Assembly: GCA_020849175.1 (NCBI GenBank)
Contig: JADLGR010000198.1
Location: 1-36,687, forward strand
Reading direction: 5' to 3'
DNA length: 36,687 nucleotides
Origin: Deltaproteobacteria bacterium
GTDB lineage: Bacteria > Myxococcota_A > UBA9160
Each line of letters opens with the position of its first letter. Within the stretch, counting starts at the first letter, position 1. Made by a program: the position numbers and the translations under genes. Below, piece after piece: positions 8,711 through 19,367 of this stretch. Below the pieces are notes generated by a model that searched no databases, had not been told where the DNA came from, and saw only the letters and a list, made by a program, of their open reading frames with translations.

Positions 8711-10404
8711 TCGAGCTTCTGCGAATCGAGAACCTCGCGGTCGTCGATCGTGCGGAGGTCTCGTTCGGACCAGGGCTCAACGTGCTGACCGGAGAGACGG
8801 GCGCCGGCAAGTCGATCGTGCTCGGCGCCCTCGCGTTGCTGGCGGGTGCGCGCGCGTCGGCGGACGCCATTCGCGACGGAGCCGACGAGGCCGTCGTCGA
8901 GGCAGTCTTCCGGACCGACACGCTTCCCGATCTCGAGGCCGATCTCGCTCGCCGCGGCCTCGCGACCGACGACCACGAGCTCGTCGTGCGCCGCACCCTG
9001 GCGCGGAGCGGCCGCAGCCGCGCCCAGGTCTCGGGGCAGCTCGTTCCCGTGTCGCTGCTCGCCGAGCTCTTCGCGGGACGTCTCGAGATCTCGAGTCAGC
9101 ACGAGTCGCAGGCGCTCTTGCGCGCCGAGACGCACGGACTCTTGCTCGACGCCTTCGGTGGCTGCCTGTCGCTGCGCGAGACGCTGCGAGAGCGGTACGA
9201 AGCGCTTCGCACCCTCGCTGAAGAGCGCGCTCAGCTCGCCGCCGCCGCAGCGGAGCGCGCTCGACGGCAGGACTTCCTCTCGTTCCAGGTGCGCGAGATC
9301 GACGAAGCGAAGCTCCAACCGGGCGAGCACGCGGCGCTCACCGCCGAGCGTGGCCGTCTCGCGCACGCCGAGCGGCTCCAGGCCGACGCCGCTGCAACGG
9401 TGTCGCTGCTCACGGGAGAGGGGGCGCACGACGCTGCGCCCGGCGTCGCCGCGCTGGTCACCGAGGCCCTTCGGCACGTCGAGGGCGCCGCGCGTCTCGA
9501 CCCGGCGCTCGAACCCGTCGCCATGCGCCTTCGCGCGGCGCACGTCGAGATCGACGATGTGGCGCGCGACGTCGAACGCTACGGCCTCGGTCTCGAGGCC
9601 GATCCGGCGCGCCTCGGCGCGATCGAGGAGCGGCTCGCACTGCTCGAGCGCCTCGGCCGCAAGTACGGGCCGGGTGAGGCGGAGGTGCTCGTCTTCCGCG
9701 ACGCCGCCGCAGCCGAGCTCGAGGGACTCGGGAGCGCGGAGAGCCGCGAGGAGGCGCTCGCGCAGGAGCACGGGCAGATCGCTGCGGCGCTCGTGGAGCA
9801 CGCGGCCGCGCTGTCGGCTGCGCGCAGCGAGGCCGCGCGGCGCCTCGGCGCTGCCATCGACGCGGCCCTCCAGCCGCTCGTCGCGGGTGCACGCGTCGAG
9901 GTTGCGCTCGAACCGCTCGCCGCACCCGAGGGCGCGCCGTGCGGCCCGTCCGGCGCAGAGGCAGCGGAGCTGCGCTTCGCGGCGAGCCCCGGCGAGGCTG
10001 CTCGGCCGCTTCGCCGGGTTGCATCTGGAGGCGAGCTCTCGCGCGTGTTCCTCGCCATCAAGAACGTCCTGCGTGGCGGTGCGCAGGGAATGGTGCTGGT
10101 CTTCGACGAGGTCGACACGGGGATCGGCGGTCGTATCGCCGATCGCGTCGGCCGCACGCTGGCCGAGCTCGCCACCGAGCACCAGGTGCTCTGCATCACT
10201 CACCTTCCACAGATCGCCGCCCGCGGATCGACGCACATCCGTGTCGAGAAGGACGAGCGCGACGGCCGCCCCGTGACGCGCGTGTGCGCTCTCGACGCGG
10301 CCGTTCGGGTGGAGGAGATCGCCCGCATGGCGGGCGGCGAGACCGTGAGCGAGGCCACGCGTCGCCACGCGCGAGAGCTCCTCGGCACGCGCGCCGGGCG
10401 CTGA
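8707..10404 (+). CDS. recN: DNA repair protein RecN (SMC-like ATPase)
   Basis: RecN is an SMC-family ATPase used early in double-strand-break repair. The protein is 565 residues (family about 550-570). Walker A is GETGAGKS at 29-36, followed by ILGALALLAGARAS-like sequence. The middle is a coiled-coil-rich stretch of Ala, Glu, Arg and Leu (about 150-370). The C-terminal ATPase half has the ABC signature SGGELSR near residue 440, Walker B VLVFDEVDTGIGG near 465 and the CITHLPQIAARG switch. The GTG start overlaps the nadK stop by four bases. Confidence 0.96.
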   Translation: MIELLRIENLAVVDRAEVSFGPGLNVLTGETGAGKSIVLGALALLAGARASADAIRDGADEAVVEAVFRTDTLPDLEADLARRGLATDDHELVVRRTLARSGRSRAQVSGQLVPVSLLAELFAGRLEISSQHESQALLRAETHGLLLDAFGGCLSLRETLRERYEALRTLAEERAQLAAAAAERARRQDFLSFQVREIDEAKLQPGEHAALTAERGRLAHAERLQADAAATVSLLTGEGAHDAAPGVAALVTEALRHVEGAARLDPALEPVAMRLRAAHVEIDDVARDVERYGLGLEADPARLGAIEERLALLERLGRKYGPGEAEVLVFRDAAAAELEGLGSAESREEALAQEHGQIAAALVEHAAALSAARSEAARRLGAAIDAALQPLVAGARVEVALEPLAAPEGAPCGPSGAEAAELRFAASPGEAARPLRRVASGGELSRVFLAIKNVLRGGAQGMVLVFDEVDTGIGGRIADRVGRTLAELATEHQVLCITHLPQIAARGSTHIRVEKDERDGRPVTRVCALDAAVRVEEIARMAGGETVSEATRRHARELLGTRAGR

Positions 10405-10495
10405 TGCGCGGCCGCGCGGCGGACCCCCGTGCCTCCGGCTAAGGCCCCAGTCCCGCCCGCCGATACGGAGGCGTTGCTTCCGATTCTCGATCCCC

Positions 10496-10518
10496 GGCGC
10501 GGCGAGTGTCGCCGCGCC
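10496..10518. other. Perfect 10-bp inverted repeat just before the FHA gene
   Basis: GGCGCGGCGA (10496-10505) is separated by GTG from its exact complement TCGCCGCGCC (10509-10518), giving a very stable 10-bp stem with a three-base loop. It lies 92 bases after recN and only five bases before the Shine-Dalgarno (10524-10529) of the FHA gene. No T-run follows, so it is not a standard intrinsic terminator. It could damp readthrough from recN or modulate translation of the FHA gene. Structure is seen directly; function is inference. Confidence 0.6.
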
Positions 10519-10535
10519 CGCGCGGAGGGCAGTGC

Positions 10536-10895
10536 GTGACGTCCGTGGCGATGGCCGAGCCCCGGCCGAGGATCCCCGCCGGCGCGCGGGTCGTGGTGCA
10601 GGAGGGATTCTACGAAGGGCTCGAGCTGCCGATCGATGCGGCGTGGCTCGTGATCGGCCGCGGCGCGAGCGCCGACTGGACACTGTCCGAGCTCACGATC
10701 TCGCGGTCGCATGCCGCGTTCGGATGGGACGGCGAGACGTTCTTCGTCGAGGACCTCGGCAGCACGAACGGCACCTTCGTGAACGGCGAGCGACGCTCTC
10801 GCGTCCCGCTGCAAGACGGTGACGGGGTGCAGATCGGGCGTCTTCGCCTTCGCGTCGCGCTGCCGTCGCGCGCACTCGATGGCGACCCGCGGTAG
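10536..10895 (+). CDS. Stand-alone FHA-domain protein
   Basis: A 119-residue cytoplasmic protein that is essentially one forkhead-associated domain, a phosphothreonine-binding module. Conserved residues are all present: G41-R42 at the first loop, SRSH at 56-59, and STNGTFVNG at 76-84. No other domain or membrane segment is visible. The GTG at 10536 was chosen because GGAGGG (10524-10529) lies six bases upstream; an ATG at 10551 is the main alternative. It ends 22 bases before secA. The partner and the kinase that would make its ligand are not in the window. Family assignment is firm; biological role is not known. Confidence 0.85.
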   Translation: MTSVAMAEPRPRIPAGARVVVQEGFYEGLELPIDAAWLVIGRGASADWTLSELTISRSHAAFGWDGETFFVEDLGSTNGTFVNGERRSRVPLQDGDGVQIGRLRLRVALPSRALDGDPR

Positions 10896-10917
10896 CGTCC
10901 CGTAGACTCGCCGCAAG

Positions 10918-13779
<2,862 letters not shown>

Positions 13780-13791
13780 GCGCGGTGCGGA

Positions 13792-15024
13792 GTGGCAGAG
13801 CGCGTGACGGGCGCTGACGCGGCCGCGAGGGCGGCCACGCTTCGAGTGCCCGGCTTTCGCGCCGCCGGCGTTCGTTGCGGCATCAAGCAGAAGGGCCCCG
13901 ACGTCGCGCTCATCGTGAGTGACGTACCCGCGGTCGCGGCCGGCGTCCTGACACGCTCGACCGTTCCCGGCGCGCCGGTCGTCGTCTCGCGCGAGTCCCT
14001 CGCAAAGTCGGCGCGTGCGCGTGCGATCGTTGCGAACAGTGGCTGCTCGAACGTGGCGATGGGAGCGCGCGGCGTGCGCGACGCGCGCGCGATGGCGGCG
14101 CTCGCAGCCCGCTCGCTCGGCTGCTCGCCAGGCGAGGTGCTCGTGGCGTCGACGGGCGTGATCGGTGAGCCGCTCCCGATGACGAAGCTTCGCGCCGGGA
14201 TCCCGGCCGCCGCCGCCGCCCTCGCCGAGGACGGACTCGCCGGCGCCGCGCACGCGATCCTCACCACCGACACGCGCGCCAAGATCGCCACGCGCAGCGT
14301 TCGCATCGGCGGACGCCGCGTTCGCATGGCGGGCGTCGCCAAGGGCTCGGGGATGGTCGAGCCCAACATGGCGACGGTCCTGTGCTTCGTGATCACGGAC
14401 GCCGCGGTGACGAAGGCCTTCCTGCAGCGCACGCTCGGAGCGGCGACAGACCGAAGCCTCAACTGCCTGACCGTCGATGGCGAGGGGTCGACCAGCGACA
14501 CCTGCTTCGTGCTCGCGAACGGCGTTGCGCGAAACTCCACACTGCGCGCCGGCTCGAGTGATGGCGCCGCTGCCTTCGCCGCCGCGCTCACTTCTTTGCT
14601 GCAGGAGCTGACCCGCGAGCTCGCACGCGACGGTGAGGGCGCGACGCGGCTCGTGACCGTCCGTGTCTCGGGTGCGCGCTCGGACGCCGAAGCCGACCGT
14701 GCGGCGCGCCGCATCGCGAACTCGGTGCTCGTGAAGACCGCGCTCTTTGGCGGCGACGCCAACTGGGGGCGCATCCTCCAGACGATCGGGCACGGCCGCA
14801 TCACGCTCGACCTCACTCGAACCGAGGTGCGCCTCGCCGGCGTGCCCGTCTTCCGGCGGGGCGCATCGGCGGGGCCGGCCGCCCGCTCGCGTGCGCAGGC
14901 CCGGATGCGCGCCTCCGAGGTCGTGGTCGAGGTCGCCCTCGGCGCGGGCAAGGGCCGGGCGGAGATCTGGACCTGCGACCTCACGTACGACTACGTCCGG
15001 ATCAACGCCGAGTACCGGACCTGA
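13792..15024 (+). CDS. argJ: Glutamate N-acetyltransferase / amino-acid acetyltransferase (ArgJ)
   Basis: ArgJ recycles the acetyl group from N-acetylornithine to glutamate in arginine synthesis. The 410-residue precursor self-cleaves into two chains. The cleavage motif is present as KGSGMVEPNMATV, with the A194-T195 bond and Thr195 as nucleophile, and the oxyanion pair Thr121-Gly122 in STGVIG. The usual NSGNANACTG stretch is instead ANSGCSNVAMG (81-91), a notable variation. Whether the enzyme is bifunctional (also using acetyl-CoA) cannot be read from sequence. The GTG start lies 12 bases after the secA stop; the secA-argJ pairing is familiar from delta-proteobacterial genomes. The other arginine gene here is argC at 32674. 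Confidence 0.95.
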   Translation: MAERVTGADAAARAATLRVPGFRAAGVRCGIKQKGPDVALIVSDVPAVAAGVLTRSTVPGAPVVVSRESLAKSARARAIVANSGCSNVAMGARGVRDARAMAALAARSLGCSPGEVLVASTGVIGEPLPMTKLRAGIPAAAAALAEDGLAGAAHAILTTDTRAKIATRSVRIGGRRVRMAGVAKGSGMVEPNMATVLCFVITDAAVTKAFLQRTLGAATDRSLNCLTVDGEGSTSDTCFVLANGVARNSTLRAGSSDGAAAFAAALTSLLQELTRELARDGEGATRLVTVRVSGARSDAEADRAARRIANSVLVKTALFGGDANWGRILQTIGHGRITLDLTRTEVRLAGVPVFRRGASAGPAARSRAQARMRASEVVVEVALGAGKGRAEIWTCDLTYDYVRINAEYRT

Positions 15025-15234
15025 GAGCCACCTCGCGCGGAGCCCCCTGCGCGGGCTGCTCGGCGGCATCGGGTAGAAAGAGGCGGCCGGCTCTGCTATC
15101 CGACCGGCATCTCACACGTTCCGGCTGCCCGGGCGGTGCCGTCCAGGCGGACTTCGAGGGGGAAGACCCCAGTCCGTGACGGTTCCGGGGAGAAACGGCC
15201 GGGGCGGAGGCAAAACCGCGAAGGAGTCCTTTCG
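15025..15234 (+). other. Leader region upstream of rpsB
   Basis: These 210 bases separate argJ from rpsB. They contain a possible 7-bp hairpin right after argJ (CGCGCGG, loop AGCCC, with a CTGCGCG arm) that lacks a T-run, and a short GGGG-GAAGA-CCCC hairpin near 15155. rpsB leaders often hold a promoter and an S2-binding regulatory RNA, but I do not recognise a known S2 leader motif or a convincing -35/-10 pair. The rpsB Shine-Dalgarno AAGGAG is at 15221-15226. Confidence 0.3.
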
Positions 15235-16230
15235 ATGGCTGAGTCGACCTCGGGTCCGGCCCCTGCGGCCTCGACCGAGGCCGCGTCCGGCACGGACGCT
15301 GCCCTCCAGTCCCAGGAGCTGACCCTCCACGCCTTGCTCGAATCCGGCGCACACTTCGGACACCAGACGCGGCGCTGGGATCCGCGCATGAAGTCGTTCA
15401 TCTTCGGAGAACGCAACGGCATCCACATCCTCGATCTCGATCAGACCCTGGCGCTGTTCGAGGAGGCGCTCGAGTTCGTCCGCGACACCGTCGCCGGCGG
15501 CGGCAAGATCCTCTTCGTCGGCACCAAGCGTCAGGCGCAGGCGCCGATTCGACTCGAGGCCGAGCGCGCCGGACAGTTCTACGTCAACAACCGCTGGCTG
15601 GGCGGAATGCTCACCAACTTCCGAACGGTCAAGAAGTCGGTCGAGCGCTTCAAGGAGCAGCGCGGGATCCTCGAGAACGAAGAGAAAGCGGGTGAGCTCT
15701 CGAAGCGAGATCGTGCGCACATGGCGCGCGAGGTCGAGAAGTACCGGCGTTCGCTCGAAGGCATCCAGAATCTCGGGCGGCTGCCGGACGTGCTCTTCGT
15801 GATCGACGTCGGCGCCGAGCACATCGCGATCGCCGAAGCGCGCCGCCTCGGGATCCCGATCGTCGCCATCGTCGACACCAACTGCAGCCCGGACGGAATC
15901 GACTTCGTGGTCCCCGGGAACGACGACGCGATTCGCGCGATTCAGCTCTACTGCGCGCGCATGGCGGAGGCCTGCATCGAGGGAGCCCGGATCCACAACG
16001 AGCGCCTGCAGTCGCAGGCGCCCGACGGTGAGGCGGCTCGCGGGGCAGAGCGCGAGGCGGCGGCGCCGACGACGGGGCGTGTGGTGGTCGAGATCAAGCA
16101 TCCCCCGCGCCGTGGCCGGGGTGGAACGCACTCCGCCGGGGGGCCGCGCAGCGGCGGGCCCGGCGCGCCGCGCCGCGGCCCCGAGACCGAGACGGGCGAG
16201 GCTGCTCCGGCCGGCGAGAAGGAGGCCTAG
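15235..16230 (+). CDS. rpsB: 30S ribosomal protein S2
   Basis: Small-subunit protein S2. The core shows GAHFGHQTRRWDPRMKSFIF, NNRWLGGMLTNF and LPDVLFVIDVGAEHIAIAEA. The ATG at 15235 has AAGGAG eight bases upstream. At 331 residues it is about 90 longer than the E. coli protein: an N-terminal Ala/Ser/Thr extension of about 22 residues and a C-terminal tail of about 70 residues rich in Gly, Arg, Pro, Ala and Glu (after about 260). A longer upstream in-frame start at 15136 adds only Arg-rich sequence and was rejected. Next is tsf, the standard order. Confidence 0.97.
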   Translation: MAESTSGPAPAASTEAASGTDAALQSQELTLHALLESGAHFGHQTRRWDPRMKSFIFGERNGIHILDLDQTLALFEEALEFVRDTVAGGGKILFVGTKRQAQAPIRLEAERAGQFYVNNRWLGGMLTNFRTVKKSVERFKEQRGILENEEKAGELSKRDRAHMAREVEKYRRSLEGIQNLGRLPDVLFVIDVGAEHIAIAEARRLGIPIVAIVDTNCSPDGIDFVVPGNDDAIRAIQLYCARMAEACIEGARIHNERLQSQAPDGEAARGAEREAAAPTTGRVVVEIKHPPRRGRGGTHSAGGPRSGGPGAPRRGPETETGEAAPAGEKEA

Positions 16231-16285
16231 ACCGCGACCCGCTCGAATCGGACGAGAGTCAGACGAGCGGGACCGGGGTCAGGCG

Positions 16286-16330
16286 CCAGGGCAGACAACA
16301 CCAGGGCAGACAGCACCGGGACAGACAGGT
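16286..16330. repeat. Three tandem copies of a 15-base unit between rpsB and tsf
   Basis: CCAGGGCAGACAACA (16286-16300) is followed directly by CCAGGGCAGACAGCA (16301-16315) and a diverged third copy CCGGGACAGACAGGT (16316-16330). The units differ by one base and then a few. They lie in the 183-base gap between rpsB and tsf, which has no coding frame of note. Any role (RNA structure, slippage product) is unknown. Confidence 0.75.
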
Positions 16331-16413
16331 TGGACGGACCGGCGGTCGCCGCGGCCCGGCCGACCCTGAGGCCGGGCAGAAGACGAAGGCAGCAGCGATC
16401 GAGGGAGATTCCA

Positions 16414-17289
16414 GTGGCCGAGATCTCGGCATCGGTAGTGAAGGCGCTTCGCGATCAGACCGGCGCCGGCATGATGGACTGCAAGCGAGCGCTCTCCGAC
16501 GCCGATGGCGACGTGGCGCGCGCGGGTGAGCTGCTGCGCGAGCGCGGTCTCGCGAAGGCCGTCAAGCGCGAAGGGCGCGAGACGACCGAAGGCGTGATCG
16601 GGCTCGCCCTCGCCGCAACGGCCGGTGCGCTGGTCGAGCTGGCGTGCGAGACCGACTTCGTCGCCAAGACGGACGAGTTCCATAAGCTCGCGTCCCGGCT
16701 CGCGGCGGCGGCGGCAGCGGACGCGTCGCTCGCGAGCGCCGACTCGCTCGCGAGCGCGACGCTCGACGGCGAGAAGGTCAGCGAGCGCATCCAGAGCGCC
16801 ATCGCGAAGGTGGGCGAGAACGTCGTCCTGCGGCGCGTGGCGAGGCTCGCTTCCCGTGACGGCGGCGTCGTGGGGGGATACGTCCACGCCGGCGGCAAGC
16901 TCGGCGTCCTCGTGGCCCTGTCGGCGAAGCGGGGTGGCAACGCGCTCGATGGGCTCGCGAAAGACCTCTCGATGCACGTCGCGGCTGCCGATCCTTCTCC
17001 GGTGTCGGTCGATCGCAGCGGGGTGCCGAAGGAGCTCGTCGACGCCGAGCGCGCGATCTTCCGCGCGCAGGCCGAGCAGTCGGGAAAGCCGGCGAACATC
17101 GTCGAGAAGATGGTCGAAGGGCGGGTCAACAAGTACTACGCCGAGGTGTGTCTGCTCGAGCAGGCATTCGTGAAGGATCCGGAGCGGACGGTGAGCGGTC
17201 TCCTCGCGGATGAAGCGAAACGGCTCGGCGACGAGATCGCCGTCATCGGCTTCGTTCGCTTCAAGCTGGGGGAGGCGATCGCGAAGTGA
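16414..17289 (+). CDS. tsf: Elongation factor Ts
   Basis: Guanine-nucleotide exchange factor for EF-Tu. The protein is 291 residues (E. coli 283). The N-terminal UBA-like domain ends in [18 protein letters not shown], then the exchange core with [15 protein letters not shown], and a C-terminal [16 protein letters not shown] module. GTG at 16414 was chosen because AGGGAG (16402-16407) lies six bases upstream and it gives the standard [18 protein letters not shown]-terminus; the in-frame start at 16330 would add Arg-rich non-conserved sequence. The stop overlaps pyrH by four bases. Confidence 0.97.
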   Translation: MAEISASVVKALRDQTGAGMMDCKRALSDADGDVARAGELLRERGLAKAVKREGRETTEGVIGLALAATAGALVELACETDFVAKTDEFHKLASRLAAAAAADASLASADSLASATLDGEKVSERIQSAIAKVGENVVLRRVARLASRDGGVVGGYVHAGGKLGVLVALSAKRGGNALDGLAKDLSMHVAAADPSPVSVDRSGVPKELVDAERAIFRAQAEQSGKPANIVEKMVEGRVNKYYAEVCLLEQAFVKDPERTVSGLLADEAKRLGDEIAVIGFVRFKLGEAIAK

Positions 17290-17999
17290 AGGCGGTCTTC
17301 GGGCGTGTGGTGCTCAAGCTCTCCGGTGAGGCCCTCGCCGGCGACAACGGCTTCGGCATCGCCCCCGGCGTCCTGCGCGGCATCGCGCGAGAGATCCGCG
17401 AGGTGCACTCGCTCGGCGTCCAGGTCGGGATCGTGATCGGCGGCGGCAACGTGATCCGCGGTGTGAAGGCGGCCGCCGAGGGGCTCGACCGCACCAGCGC
17501 GGACTACATGGGCATGATGGCGAGCGTGATCAACGGCCTCGCCCTGCAGGATTCGCTCGAGACCGAGGGTCTCTCGACGCGCGTGCTGACGGCCCTCGAA
17601 ATCAAGCAGGTGGCCGAGCCGTACATTCGGCGTCGCGCGGTACGTCACCTCGAGAAGAGCCGCGTCGTCATCTTCGCGGCCGGCACGGGGAACCCTTACT
17701 TCACGACCGACACCGCGGCCGTGCTGCGTGCGGTGGAGATCGAGGCCGAGGTCGTGCTGATGGCGAAGCATGGCGTCGACGGCGTCTACGACGCCGACCC
17801 GCGAATCACGCCCGACGCCAGGCGATATGACGAGGTCAGCTTCGACGAAGCGATCCGCAAGAACTTGCGGGTGATGGACCAGACGGCCATCGCGCTGTGC
17901 CGCGAGAACGGGCTGCCGATGGTCGTCTTCGACATGAACGTGGCGGGCAACATCCGCAAGGTCGTGACGGGCGAGAAGATCGGAACGCGCGTCGGCTAG
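17286..17999 (+). CDS. pyrH: Uridylate kinase
   Basis: Converts UMP to UDP; bacterial PyrH is a hexameric amino-acid-kinase-fold enzyme unrelated to eukaryotic UMP kinases. The protein is 237 residues, the family norm. Motifs: [12 protein letters not shown] at the N-terminus, [31 protein letters not shown], and [17 protein letters not shown]-type sequence, then DGVYDADPR. The GTG start overlaps the tsf stop as GTGA. Confidence 0.97.
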   Translation: MKAVFGRVVLKLSGEALAGDNGFGIAPGVLRGIAREIREVHSLGVQVGIVIGGGNVIRGVKAAAEGLDRTSADYMGMMASVINGLALQDSLETEGLSTRVLTALEIKQVAEPYIRRRAVRHLEKSRVVIFAAGTGNPYFTTDTAAVLRAVEIEAEVVLMAKHGVDGVYDADPRITPDARRYDEVSFDEAIRKNLRVMDQTAIALCRENGLPMVVFDMNVAGNIRKVVTGEKIGTRVG

Positions 18000-18030
18000 G
18001 GCTGCGCCCGGCCGCAGACGAGGGGAGGCC

Positions 18031-18603
18031 ATGGCCGCAGGAACTCCGGAGAAGGCGATCGACGAAGCGAAGACCGGGATGGAGAAGGCGCTGCACAGCC
18101 TGCGCCACGACTTGCAGCGCGTGCGGACGGGACGCGCCAATGCGCAGCTCCTCGACGGCGTGAACGTCGACTACTACGGGACGCCCACGCCGCTCAACCA
18201 GCTCTCGAACATCACGATCCCCGATCCGCGTCTCATCGTGATCGCGCCGTACGACAAGGGCGCCCTGCACGCGATCGAGAAGGCGATCCAGACCGCGCAG
18301 CACCTCGGCCTCACGCCGAACAACGACGGCAAGGTGGTCCGGATCCCGATCCCGGCCCTCACCGAGGAGCGGCGCAAGGAGCTCGTCAAGCAGGTGAAGA
18401 AGATGGCCGAGGAGCACAAGCTGGGGGTGCGGGAGTCACGACGCGAGGCCCTGCAGGCGTTCAAGGCGCTCGAGACCGACGGCATCCTTCCGGCCGACGA
18501 CAAGCACCGACACGAGAAGAAGGTGCAGGATCTGACGGACGAGTACGTGAAGAAGATCGACGACACTTGCGCGGCGAAGGAGAAGGAGATCCTTCAGGTC
18601 TGA
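18031..18603 (+). CDS. frr: Ribosome recycling factor
   Basis: Splits post-termination ribosomes together with EF-G. The protein is 190 residues (E. coli 185). The conserved first helix HSLRHDLQRVRTGRAN and the following YYGTPTPLNQLSNITIPD are intact, as is the C-terminal EKKVQDLTDEYVKKID helix. The ATG at 18031 follows a GAGGGGAGG stretch. A 31-base gap separates it from pyrH; uppS starts three bases after its stop. Confidence 0.97.
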   Translation: MAAGTPEKAIDEAKTGMEKALHSLRHDLQRVRTGRANAQLLDGVNVDYYGTPTPLNQLSNITIPDPRLIVIAPYDKGALHAIEKAIQTAQHLGLTPNNDGKVVRIPIPALTEERRKELVKQVKKMAEEHKLGVRESRREALQAFKALETDGILPADDKHRHEKKVQDLTDEYVKKIDDTCAAKEKEILQV

Positions 18604-18605
18604 CC

Positions 18606-19367
18606 ATGCAGGAACGCCGGCTCCGCAGCGATCGCCTGCCCCGTCACGTCGCCGTCATCATGGACGGCAACGGGCGCTGGGCCGAGGCCCGCGGTCTGTC
18701 ACGCAACGAGGGGCACCGGGCGGGGATCGAGGCCGTCCGGGCGATCGTTCGCGGCGCCCATGAGCTCGGGATCCGCACGCTCACGCTCTACTCGTTCTCG
18801 CTCGAGAACTGGGAGCGCCCGCGCGGTGAGGTCGAGGAGCTGATGCGCATCCTCGAGCACTACCTCGAGAGCGAGCTCGACGAAGTGCATCGCAACGGCA
18901 TCCAGGTGCGGGCGATCGGACGCCTCGATCGGCTCGCGGCGCCGATCCGCAAGCGCCTCGACGACGCGATCGAGCGCACGCGCGACAACCGTGAGATGCA
19001 GCTCGTGTTCGCGCTGTCGTACGGCGGGCGCGCCGAGATCGTCGACGCTGCACGCAGCCTCATGCGCGAAGCGGAGCTCGGCAAGCTCGACCCGGACCGC
19101 CTCGACGAGAAGACCTTCGCGGCGCATCTCTACGATCCGGATCTGGCCGACCCCGATCTCCTGATCCGAACCGGCAACGAGATGCGGGTGTCGAACTTCC
19201 TGCTCTGGCAGATCGCCTATGCGGAGATCTACACCACGCCGGTCATGTGGCCCGACTTCCGAAAGGGGCACCTGGTCGAAGCGCTGCTCGACTATCAGTC
19301 GCGCGAGCGGCGATTCGGACTGACCAGCGCGCAGGTGCGGAGCGGGCGCGAGCCGGAGCGCGCTTGA
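18606..19367 (+). CDS. uppS: Undecaprenyl diphosphate synthase (cis-prenyltransferase)
   Basis: Makes undecaprenyl diphosphate, the lipid carrier for peptidoglycan and polysaccharides, from farnesyl diphosphate and IPP. The protein is 253 residues from the ATG at 18606. Signature motifs: VIMDGNGRWAEARG with catalytic D20, YSFSLENWERP, ALSYGGRAEIVDA, and RTGNEMRVSNFLLWQIAYAE. A GTG in frame at 18567 inside frr was rejected because it adds only non-conserved residues. The stop overlaps the dxr start as TTGA. Confidence 0.96.
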   Translation: MQERRLRSDRLPRHVAVIMDGNGRWAEARGLSRNEGHRAGIEAVRAIVRGAHELGIRTLTLYSFSLENWERPRGEVEELMRILEHYLESELDEVHRNGIQVRAIGRLDRLAAPIRKRLDDAIERTRDNREMQLVFALSYGGRAEIVDAARSLMREAELGKLDPDRLDEKTFAAHLYDPDLADPDLLIRTGNEMRVSNFLLWQIAYAEIYTTPVMWPDFRKGHLVEALLDYQSRERRFGLTSAQVRSGREPERA

